From positions 1-18,167 of the forward strand of contig RXOD01004805.1 of NCBI GenBank assembly GCA_005223375.1: a DNA stretch of 18,167 nucleotides. The letters are read 5' to 3'. How positions within the stretch are numbered: position 1 is the stretch's first letter; the number at the start of each line of letters is the position of its first letter. Position numbers and translations under genes: made by a program. Source of the DNA: Amoebophrya sp. AT5.2 (Eukaryota; Sar; Dinophyceae; Syndiniales; Amoebophryaceae). The notes under the pieces are model-generated. The model saw nothing but the letters and a program-made list of their open reading frames with translations, searched no databases and was not told where the DNA came from. This document shows, in pieces, positions 8,139 to 16,600 of this stretch.

Positions 8139-11100
8139 ATGGCCTTCATCGAATGGTCCCTTCCAGCCGAGAAGAAGCGCAAGCGGCCCGCCCCTCCAGT
8201 GTTCCAGAGGAGCCGCGACGACCGGCCCTCCTCCAGCTCTAGCAAGACCAAAGGCAACACGCGAGGGAGCTCAAAAAAGTCGACATCCTCAACCGCGTCC
8301 ACCAGTGTTGGTGGGTCTTCGAGTTTGGTCAGTCACCTCAGCGGCTTTTTCTCGTCGTCCTCTTCGTCGTCCACAGCTTCTTCCACAAGTGCGCAGAAAC
8401 CCAGGCTCGAGGATGTTGATGTGCGACCAGATGCAGAAGATCTTGAAACGAGCGCGGAGCCCCAGCCTAAAGAAGAAAGTAGCGACGCGAGAACATCAAG
8501 CAAAGGGGATGCAGGCAGCGCGCCAAACGACGTTCTTGGCGAAGGGGCTGCACGCCCACGATCAGACTCAGAACAAGAGGACGCCAGGAGCCAGGAACAG
8601 AAAGAAACCGACGGCGCCCTCACGACACATCTTGGGGTGGACGAGAACGAGACCGACGGAAAACTGGCAGAAATCAACCACAACGAGGAAGAACCGAACT
8701 ACAACGAAGCAGAAGCGCCTTCTGTGATAAGATCCTGGCAGCAGCAGACGAGCGGCAAAAGTGCACGAGACGATGAAGTACAACAGCGACATGGGCATTC
8801 TGCCCCGCGAATGGGTGCTCTCCCTGACATAGAAGAGGAAGGCGACGATGAAATAGAACTGCTGCATGCAGCTGTAGAGACTGAAGAAACAGGCAGCGTC
8901 TCGCCTCTCCGGCGCAAAGAGGCGGATGTACGGGGGCCGCGTCCGCAAGTGCAGGAGCTATTTCCGCCCTGCGAAGTTGAAGTCGATCGACAGGACGGTG
9001 CTAGTTCCCAAGAAAAGGCAGTGGCGGGCGGGGTCGTCGACCCTCAGAAGGCTGAGGACAACGGAAATGCTGACGTGCCCGCTGCTTCCGCTTCGCCTTG
9101 CTCGATAGTGGAGGAGGTTGAGGAGCGCTCCCCCGATCTGGCGTGCTCAGGAAGCTCCAGATCGTCGCAGTCGCCAACTTCAAGCGTCGCCTCGTCCGCT
9201 TTCGAAGTCGCCGAAGACGACGTCGGCAGAAGTGTTGGGGGCTCCATGATGTCCCCCGGCGCGCCAACCAGACAGCTGTGTGGAGATAGCAGCCACCAGA
9301 TCGTCCCTTGTACGGCTGTTGATGAGCTTTCAGGGAAAAATACAAATGATTTCGGGGGCCAGAATAGTTCCTCTTCCGAAGACTTCGATTTTCTCGTAGG
9401 GCTTCGGAACGGTGATAACACCGACGGGTATGATGCCGCAAATCGGCGACAGGCACTGGATCTGTGCTTTCGGCAATACGACCCGACCACAGCAACGCGG
9501 CGAGAAAAGGCACAGAAACGAGACATCGCTGCCGCGTCCTCTGCGACCGCTTTGCCTCGTCCGATGCCACTGACTTCCGCAACATCGACTGCTCAACCGG
9601 CGAAGCAGATCCGGGATTCACTTCTAGTTACGGACTTCTACACGGAGGAATTCATTGTGGAAAATTTCACAACAACGACGGAGGCCACTGCAGCAAGGCC
9701 GTCCTCTCGCGAATGTGCTGTCGTTGACTCGCGAATTATACTGCAGGAGGACGAGTGCAGCGACTCCCGCTCTCCAGGTGTCGCCAGCAGCAGCTTCGAC
9801 GGCATTTGCCAGGACATCGACAGCAGCAGGGCTGTGGACGTCGGCGCGGAAGACACCGCAGCCGCTGCCGCAGACGAGTCCGTCAAGAGAGACGCAGATG
9901 AAGAGATCGAGATTGCGGCCGCAGCGGCTGTGTGGAGCGAGGACTTGGAGCGAACGATTCTTCTGGACGACGAGTGCGCATCGAACGAGGATTTGAGTCC
10001 GAGTCGGACGGCCGAGCATTTGCTGCACGGTCGGGGCCGGTCCAGAACCAGATCGTGCGGCAGCGGCTGCAGCTCCAACGAGGAATTACAAACGACATCG
10101 ATCATCCCGGCAAGGGAACAGGATGGAGACAGCGACGCACGAGGAGACGAACGCCCGCGAGCCTGGTACCTCCCTAGCACACATCTGTTCTGGCTGGCGG
10201 ATCAAGCCGAAAAAGTGTTCGGGACCCCGGCAGAAAACGGCTCAGCAGGCGCGGGAAGGAGCGTTTACAACTACAACGCTGCTGGCTCCTACGGCGAGCG
10301 GTCCCCGCGCTACGCAGGTCCCGACTTCGAGCTTTTCGCGCCAACTTGCGAGTCCTGCGGAAAGTACATGAGTGCCGAGCACTACTGGCCTTCCTCGGCG
10401 AGGATTTTTTCCCCGGATTCAGCCGCTGCCGCCTCGTCTCCTGCTACTACAGAAACAACCGCCACGACCACCTCGTCCCAGAGCAGCATTGAAGGAGCAG
10501 TAGCAGACGAGCTCGAGGCAAAGCCAAATAAAGCGAAAGCCGCTGAAGACGAAGGCCAAAAGTACAGCTACCGTTGCCTCTGTTCGGTGAAGTGCGCAGA
10601 AACGAACGGCGCGGAACAGGACGGCGCGTTGGTCGACGTGGAATCGCTCCGCCCGCGCACCGAACTTCTCTCCTTCCAAGTGACGCGGAAACACCCAAGC
10701 TGGCAGGAAGACGAAGCCGTCGAGACGCTCTCCTACGTGCTGGTCTGGCCGAAGCCGAAAGATACAGATAGTTCTCGCAGTAGAAATCCTGGCGATGGCG
10801 ATCCGCGGGATCAGAGTCAGAGCGACGCGAGTGCGTCGAACAGACCACACGCAGACCACTCAGACACAGACATACACAGCACATCAACTATCGAAGGCAG
10901 GAACATGATCAACACCCGGAACAAGCACCCCCTGCTCCTGTTCCTGTCTGGCTACGGCAGTATCAACTGGGCTGCGCCCGGCGCTGCTTTCTTGTCCGGT
11001 CTCGAGTACGTGCTTCCACATTGCGAGGACTATTTCCTTCTGCTACCCCTCGCCGCCGACCGGTACTGGGACAGCGACCTCGTCTACACGGAAAACAGTT

Positions 11101-12632
11101 ACGGCCACGCGCGGTGGTGCGAGGAATCGGTGGAAACAGTTCTCAAGCACTGCGTGAGGCACGTGGAACACCAGATCCAGTCACGTATGTGCGTTGATTT
11201 CCAGCGCATGTACGTGACGGGTATTTCAACCGGCGGCACGGGGTGTTGGAGCTTGCTGGGGAGATGTGGAAGGTTCTTCGCAGGCGCGGTGCCGGTTGTC
11301 GGAAACCCGGACTGGGGGTACTCTGGAAAAAGACTCTGGTGGGACTACGAGTACTTGTCAGAAGAAGATGATTCAGTCGTGGATGAGCGAGAAGTACAGG
11401 GGGGAGTGGATGGAGTAGAACCGGGAGAACTACTGCCAAGAGGCCGCCAAGCCGAAGACGGCGAGGAGGCGCAGAAGTGCGAAGATGAACGTGACGAAAA
11501 GCTGGCACAACGTCAATCAGCGGCGAGGGAGGCAGGAGCCCGGGCGTCCACGTCGGCAGTCCGCATCGACTGGGAATTACACAGCGGCGCAGAGAAGCGG
11601 TGGCGCCGCTTAGCGGCTAAGTTGAAACTGAAGATGCTGAGGCTGGGGGCCTGCACATCATCTTCGGAGGATGTAGTTGAAGCAGTTTCTTCCAGCAGCG
11701 AGTTGATCTTCTTGAAGAGCTCGGCCAGTGGCTCGGTATTGCAGCATCTGGCCGAAATCTTCCACCGATATTACCAGGGAGTCGCCGTTCCTGGGATTCC
11801 GACCGTCGACAAAATGCTTCCGGCCCTCGAAAACTTGCTGTTTAGAAGGCTGAGGAGAAGAGCCAGAAGCACAAGCGGAACAATCCTCGACCACGACGCC
11901 CACGCAGATGCTTCAAATTCGGCCTCCGACGTGCCGGCGACGGCCGCAAAAAACTGGTGGTGGAAAGCAACCGCGGCGAAAAAATACTGGTCCTTCCAAG
12001 ATCATCCACCGGAAGAGACAACTTCTACGATCGAAGGCCGAGAATCCCGCGAAGAAGATCCTCACCTTCAGAACGAAAACGAAGATGCACACGGCCACAA
12101 CGACCGCCCAAGACACTACGACGAAAACTGGGCGCACGCTCGAATTTTTCAGCTGAATGTTAAGGGCGACCGTCGGATCTGTGCGCCACAAATCCCATTC
12201 GTCGACCGCGATTTGTGGCACTTGGCGCGCCTGCGGGAACACGAGCAAGCGGTCGCACCAGGTACCACTAATATCTCCGATCCCGATGATCCCGCCGGCG
12301 CCGGCGTACTAGAACAACAAGTCGCTGTGACCGACGCCGAGAGGTCGCTACCCGGGTTGCGCCCGGGCACGACGCTGAAGGTGTGGAAGCGGAGTTTTGA
12401 GGCTTCGGGATCGGTTTATTTGGAAGTGCAAGAGGTCATGGACGACTGGGAGGAAGATTGGAGCCAAGACACACACTGCGTATGGTTCCGCGCGTACAAG
12501 CATGCGGAGTGGGGCGTGTGGGACTTCCTGAAGGACGCAGTGCTGCCGCCAGAGAAGGGGCGGCGGAACAGAGAAGAGCTGCTTGGGCAAGCGGAAGGAA
12601 GAGGTGGATGCTCCTATGTTCTGCACGATTAG
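8139..12632 (+). CDS. Giant disordered protein with Cys cluster and C-terminal alpha/beta-hydrolase
   Basis: 1,497 residues; the start is a strong Kozak site (AAG-ATG-G). Residues 12-17 (KKRKRP) look like a nuclear localisation signal. Residues 20-720 are Ser- and Asp/Glu-rich and probably disordered. A cysteine cluster follows: C737-x2-C740, a variable loop, then C813-x-C815-x3-C819, possibly a zinc site. The alpha/beta-hydrolase begins near 930 (HPLLLFLSGYGS, strand plus oxyanion loop, with Ser where many relatives have His-Gly). Its nucleophile elbow is G1028-I-S1030-T-G1032 in YVTGISTGGTGCW, then AGAVPVVGNPDW. This pattern fits PHB-depolymerase/carboxylesterase-like or predicted-peptidase hydrolases. 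About 400 charged residues follow. The likely catalytic His is H1455 (KHAEW) or, less likely, H1446. I cannot place the acid residue. The substrate is unknown; an ester or peptide bond is expected from the family. No signal peptide is seen. Confidence 0.85.
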   Translation: MAFIEWSLPAEKKRKRPAPPVFQRSRDDRPSSSSSKTKGNTRGSSKKSTSSTASTSVGGSSSLVSHLSGFFSSSSSSSTASSTSAQKPRLEDVDVRPDAEDLETSAEPQPKEESSDARTSSKGDAGSAPNDVLGEGAARPRSDSEQEDARSQEQKETDGALTTHLGVDENETDGKLAEINHNEEEPNYNEAEAPSVIRSWQQQTSGKSARDDEVQQRHGHSAPRMGALPDIEEEGDDEIELLHAAVETEETGSVSPLRRKEADVRGPRPQVQELFPPCEVEVDRQDGASSQEKAVAGGVVDPQKAEDNGNADVPAASASPCSIVEEVEERSPDLACSGSSRSSQSPTSSVASSAFEVAEDDVGRSVGGSMMSPGAPTRQLCGDSSHQIVPCTAVDELSGKNTNDFGGQNSSSSEDFDFLVGLRNGDNTDGYDAANRRQALDLCFRQYDPTTATRREKAQKRDIAAASSATALPRPMPLTSATSTAQPAKQIRDSLLVTDFYTEEFIVENFTTTTEATAARPSSRECAVVDSRIILQEDECSDSRSPGVASSSFDGICQDIDSSRAVDVGAEDTAAAAADESVKRDADEEIEIAAAAAVWSEDLERTILLDDECASNEDLSPSRTAEHLLHGRGRSRTRSCGSGCSSNEELQTTSIIPAREQDGDSDARGDERPRAWYLPSTHLFWLADQAEKVFGTPAENGSAGAGRSVYNYNAAGSYGERSPRYAGPDFELFAPTCESCGKYMSAEHYWPSSARIFSPDSAAAASSPATTETTATTTSSQSSIEGAVADELEAKPNKAKAAEDEGQKYSYRCLCSVKCAETNGAEQDGALVDVESLRPRTELLSFQVTRKHPSWQEDEAVETLSYVLVWPKPKDTDSSRSRNPGDGDPRDQSQSDASASNRPHADHSDTDIHSTSTIEGRNMINTRNKHPLLLFLSGYGSINWAAPGAAFLSGLEYVLPHCEDYFLLLPLAADRYWDSDLVYTENSYGHARWCEESVETVLKHCVRHVEHQIQSRMCVDFQRMYVTGISTGGTGCWSLLGRCGRFFAGAVPVVGNPDWGYSGKRLWWDYEYLSEEDDSVVDEREVQGGVDGVEPGELLPRGRQAEDGEEAQKCEDERDEKLAQRQSAAREAGARASTSAVRIDWELHSGAEKRWRRLAAKLKLKMLRLGACTSSSEDVVEAVSSSSELIFLKSSASGSVLQHLAEIFHRYYQGVAVPGIPTVDKMLPALENLLFRRLRRRARSTSGTILDHDAHADASNSASDVPATAAKNWWWKATAAKKYWSFQDHPPEETTSTIEGRESREEDPHLQNENEDAHGHNDRPRHYDENWAHARIFQLNVKGDRRICAPQIPFVDRDLWHLARLREHEQAVAPGTTNISDPDDPAGAGVLEQQVAVTDAERSLPGLRPGTTLKVWKRSFEASGSVYLEVQEVMDDWEEDWSQDTHCVWFRAYKHAEWGVWDFLKDAVLPPEKGRRNREELLGQAEGRGGCSYVLHD
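10347..10595 (+). other. Split cysteine cluster in gene 3, possible zinc site
   Basis: It encodes C737-x2-C740 in APTCESCGKYM and C813-x-C815-x3-C819 in YRCLCSVKCAE. The two halves are separated by about 70 residues, much of it Ala/Thr/Ser low-complexity sequence. Two separated cysteine groups are typical of zinc ribbons and treble clefs with a variable loop. No standard family could be named. Confidence 0.4.
10926..12551 (+). other. Alpha/beta-hydrolase domain of gene 3
   Basis: It runs from the first core strand (residue 930) to the region of the candidate catalytic His 1455. The nucleophile S1030 sits at nt 11226-11228. The segment between the strand following the elbow (VPVVGNPDW) and the last helix is unusually long and charged, with Arg-rich and Glu-rich runs. 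This is consistent with a big lid or a disordered insert. The Asp/Glu of the triad is not identifiable by eye, so activity is not certain. Confidence 0.65.
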
Positions 12633-12765
12633 AATCAGAACAACACCGATCATGCTGGTGCGGCCCTCGTCGACCCACCTGACGCCTGGAGTCGAAGCAG
12701 GCGAGACGAGGAGAGCCACGCTATGCGGTACTGTAGTGTAGAGTAGTTGTAAAAGTACAAGCAGT

Positions 12766-12783
12766 TCGAACTTAGAAGTTCGA
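12766..12783. repeat. Inverted repeat TCGAACTT-AG-AAGTTCGA
   Basis: Two perfect 8-base arms are separated by two bases, about 135 bases after the stop of gene 3. The two-base loop is too tight for a full RNA hairpin, though fewer pairs could form. It could be a binding site for a dimeric DNA-binding protein. Its left arm belongs to a 12-mer that also occurs after gene 2. Confidence 0.6.
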
Positions 12784-13237
12784 GTTGTATTTCGATCAAT
12801 CTAACTAAGTACTTTTCTTTGTCTTCTTGTTCTAAAAATGAGCCACTGGCGCAGGAGCTGTGCCTGCATCAAGCCTTGACGATGACGTTGACCCTGTAGT
12901 ACGTACTAGTTGACAGAAAATGCCCATTACCTTTCCATTGCACCCACTGTTGTGGCCCGCCCGAAAGCGAAACTCATTTTGATTTGTTTTCCTAAATGTT
13001 CTTTTCCGGCGACATTCCGTCGCCTTTGCCTTTCTTAAGGGCTGCAGAAAATGTCAACGTGCCACAGGATGGTGCCTCGTCAAAACAAGCGATTGAATTT
13101 TTGCAAACACTGACTACAGTAAAAAGACCTGCTGCACACCACTTTTGCATCTGCATTGTGTGAGCCACGCTACCGTCGGAGCACGGCTTGATTCCGTGAA
13201 TTCTCGCACTCATTTTCGGGGTGACTGTTTTCGCAAA

Positions 13238-13519
13238 ATGGCAAGCCTGACATCCGTTTCGAAGATCATTTTGATTTTGTTGCGTAGCCGTAGTATTGTC
13301 GAAGCTTCTTCCGTTTTGTGGCCGTATCTATGCGTATCTTATTCTTTGTGTTTGCCAGACCATCCTCGTCGCTTTCGAATCAATTCGAATTTCAGACTCT
13401 CCTTGTTGCAGCTAAGCGAGTCCGAAGCAAGCACGACACGGTGTGACACCCACACTGCGATGAATGTTGTCGTACCAGTTGTGCCTCCAACTTCTGCATC
13501 TGCTCCCATAGCTTCCTAA
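13238..13519 (+). CDS. Small hypothetical ORF upstream of gene 4 (93 aa)
   Basis: The ATG is in a good context (AAA-ATG-G) and the frame ends at TAA 13517-13519. The product starts MASLTSVSKIILILLRS and has a hydrophobic patch near VLWPYLCVSYSLCLP, so a short membrane or secreted peptide is conceivable. No family is recognised and the composition is that of the spacer. It may equally be an upstream ORF or chance. Confidence 0.18.
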   Translation: MASLTSVSKIILILLRSRSIVEASSVLWPYLCVSYSLCLPDHPRRFRINSNFRLSLLQLSESEASTTRCDTHTAMNVVVPVVPPTSASAPIAS

Positions 13520-13526
13520 TATATAA
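13520..13526 (+). promoter_or_regulatory. TATA-like element TATATAA upstream of gene 4
   Basis: TATATAA lies 116 bases upstream of the gene 4 ATG in a locally AT-rich stretch. The distance fits a core promoter with a short 5' UTR. No comparable element was found before genes 2 or 3, and many protists do not rely on TATA boxes, so the call is tentative. Confidence 0.3.
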
Positions 13527-13641
13527 CCCGGTCGATGATATTGTAAGTAAGCCGAGAGCTTCTCCTTCTGCAGCTTCTAGGACGAAGATTTAAGATTCTA
13601 CTCCTTCATTCCCTTTATTCCGGTGGTCCACGTACGCTATA

Positions 13642-16600
13642 ATGACCATAAGTCTCGAGAACACTAACGCCATGCCGGAGGCGGAGGGTGCATCTGCTCC
13701 TGCAGGCAACAAGCAGTGGCGCGCAGATGCTTCTCCGCAGGGTCCGGCCCCCGCCGCGCCGCTCCCCGGCGTCGCCCGCAAGCAGAATTCGTCGATTGCT
13801 CCCCCTCGGCACCAGACTGGCGACCACAGCGACTACAACTCTTCCGAGGCCGACGACAACCCTTACTACGACGCGCTCGCGGCGTTTCTTTTCTGGAAGA
13901 GCTATCTACCCGAGGACGCCATCGCCGCTTTACATCGGTCCTACGACCGTGAACTGAAGGAGTCAGCACCTGCTCCAGGACCAGGACCCCTTCAACAGTT
14001 CGAGGTTTCATCGGGAAAAAGCATTTTGGACAAGGTGATCCGGAAGGGCCACGCGCCTGCGTTCGCCGCTGCGGTGGAGGTGCTGCTGAAGGACGACGCC
14101 GAGGCCGACGCTCGGTTCGACGTGGCCGCGATCCAGTTTGTGGATTCTTCCGCCCTTGCGGCCGAGTTCAAGGCCGGGCAATGGCTGGACGAGCTGCGGG
14201 CGACGGCCAAGCGCATCAACGTGCTGAAAGATGGGTACCTCTTGAACATCTCCCCAGAGCAGGAGAAGAGGGAGAACTGGGTCACGGTGGAGCCCACGCC
14301 GGACATCAAAATTCGCTACCGGTTGGAGGACCGACCCAACCCCGCCGCCGCGAAAGGCGTGAAGAAGGGGACGAGTGCTGACGTCGCACCGGCGAAGTCC
14401 CAAGTGCTTCACACGATCTCGGACATCGTCCTGCGCGCGAGCGATCCGGAGAAAGCGAAAAAGCAGCACCCCGGGCTCGACTTCTTTCACCTCGTGATTC
14501 TGATGAAGGAGATCGATCTGCAAACGACGTGGCTGCCGACGATGCTCGGGTACGGCACTGAGAAATCCTGCACCATCGACCGGCCGCTACCGAACCAAAA
14601 CTTCGGATTCTGGGGCTTGGCCCTGCCGTTCATCGCAAAAAGGGACATTTTAGGCAGACTTGACGTCTTCCATTTACTCCCCAAGAATGAAGGCGCGAAT
14701 GCGAACACAAAGAGTGCTGGTGCGGCGATGAACAAAATGAATCCGCCATCGCCGACTGCAAGGCGGGACAATGTGGCGTCGAAGGCGACGCGGGAGCAGC
14801 TGTTTCAGCAGGCGGTGCTGGTCGGCAGCGTGAGCGTGAACGATTTGAGCGACCCCGTGCAGGCGGTCTCTTTGTTTCCGGAGCTCCTGTCCGAGTTCAA
14901 CGGCGGGGTTTCGGCTGAGGTCGTCGCGGGGGACAATTTGAAGGGCGGGTTTGGGCCCACGCGGGGAATCTTCGAGGACGCGAAGAAAAGAGCGCTGGAC
15001 AGCCAAAACGAAAGTTCGGTGGCGCAACTCGATCACGGACACGAGAAGGAGCGCCTGGCGCGATTGCGGGTGCCGAAGGAGAAGTACAAGCTGCAGTATA
15101 TTCCCCCGGCGTTTGCTGGCGGGCAAACGAAACAAGAGTATGCTCCGAGCGCACGAAGAAGTTCAACGAGTGGACGACCTTCGCGTAACTTCGGCGATAC
15201 TGGAGACAACGACGAGGAGGGGCGCTTCCCGGTGCAGCAAGTGGCCCCGAGGCGGCCGAAACTGAAGCCGCAGCCGACGATCCTGACGTCAGGGAATTTC
15301 GAGGACTGGGTGCACATGGGGCATTCCGCGAAGGCGTCCAGTATGGTTCTGGAGCAAATGCGGGCGAGACTACACCAGAAGAAGGTGCGACAAAGTCCAT
15401 CAGGGTGGCAGCGAGAAGATGTCAGCAGTAGCTCATCTTCCTCCCTCGGCGCGGCGGCGGCCCGCCCTTCTACTCCGTTCCCGAACCCGAAGACAAAAAA
15501 CGCAGCAGCTCTCCCGAAGAGGCAGCCGTCGCGGCTGGCCGAAGACTTGCGCGAGGCCTACGCGATGCTGGGCGGCGTGGGGACGTTTGGCACGCGGGAT
15601 TTCGGGAATCTGGATCTTCAGGAGGGTGAGCATCGTAGCTCCGCGTCATCTCCTGGGGTTGAGAGCAGTTGTGTGACGGAGACGGAGTCTGAGGCTGCTG
15701 ATGTTGAAGAAAATGATGAAGATGATTTCGCGACGGCTCGAGGCAACCTCCACGCGCGACTCGCGATCAGCTGCAGCGGGAGCGGCGACGACGACCACAC
15801 GTCGGCGCAAAGAAAAATCTGCAGCAGCGAAGATTCCATTTTCCTGAAGTGGCAAGAACAGTGCGGGCAGTCAGAAGATGTTGCTGTCGAACTCGATGCC
15901 GTGCCCTTTTTCGGCTTCGGAAGTGGCAAAGATCTTGTACAGGTGAGACTGGAGATGCCCGACGTCGATTCTTGTGGCCAGATCCTGGAGGACGAGGAGG
16001 TGGACGTTTTGGCAAGCAGCGGCGAGGACGATGTCGAGCACCGAGCCACACAGCGTATCTCGGAGGGCAGTCACATGGCTAACCGGATCGAAGACCTTGA
16101 CGAGTACCTCGAGGGCGATAGCGACGTAATCTCGTCGTCCGCATTGTTTCAGAAGGCTGCGACGAACACGAGCAAAAAGCCAAGACCGAGTGGTGGTAAG
16201 GGTGGCCGTGACTCATCTTCCTCGCCATCAAGCTATACTTCTGCGCGCAGGCCAAATTTCGTGCCTGTCACAACGGGCTCATCTCGCAAACTCCCAGCGA
16301 AGAGAATGTCCACGCTGCACGAATTCCTCAACTTCGACGAGGAGGAGGAGGAAGGGCGTGCAGAAGTTGTGCCAGCGACTGTCGACGTGAAAGGACAAGA
16401 AGAACCGAAAGCATCAGTTTCAGTTTCACCTCACCCGCAGCCGCGTTCTTCGCAGGCAATCCAGAAGGCGACTACGCGTCCGCCCGCAACTTCTACATCC
16501 TCTACTCCAGCGACTCCTCCGACGACGTTGAAAGCATCTGTCGCGGGGGAGCAACCGAAATGCACATCAACAGAATACGAAGAAATTCACATGTACTACG

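Larger units (their letters stand above)
12633..13641. other. Spacer between genes 3 and 4
   Basis: About 1.0 kb, AT-richer than the genes. It holds an 18-base inverted repeat at 12766-12783, a possible 93-codon ORF at 13238-13519, and a TATATAA element at 13520-13526. A pyrimidine-rich run at about 13598-13622 precedes the gene 4 ATG. No AATAAA hexamer is seen after gene 3. Confidence 0.6.

Noticed and set aside
8011..8727. 238-codon frame overlapping the start of gene 3.
   Set aside because: It has no early ATG, and its Arg/Pro/Lys-rich product is the typical shifted-frame reading of gene 3's Ser/Glu-rich region.
9001..9621. 206-codon minus-strand frame inside gene 3.
   Set aside because: It is antisense to a strong coding frame in GC-rich DNA, and its Arg/Ser/Pro-rich composition is typical of shadows.
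13559..13641. Pyrimidine-rich run with AGs before gene 4 as a trans-splice acceptor.
   Set aside because: It is plausible but not distinctive. Several AGs qualify equally, and no spliced leader is known for this organism.
15942..15982. Donor-like CAG-GTGAGA in gene 4 followed by an acceptor-like GGCCAG.
   Set aside because: The frame is open throughout, with normal coding composition. There is no pyrimidine tract, so no intron is called without transcript data.
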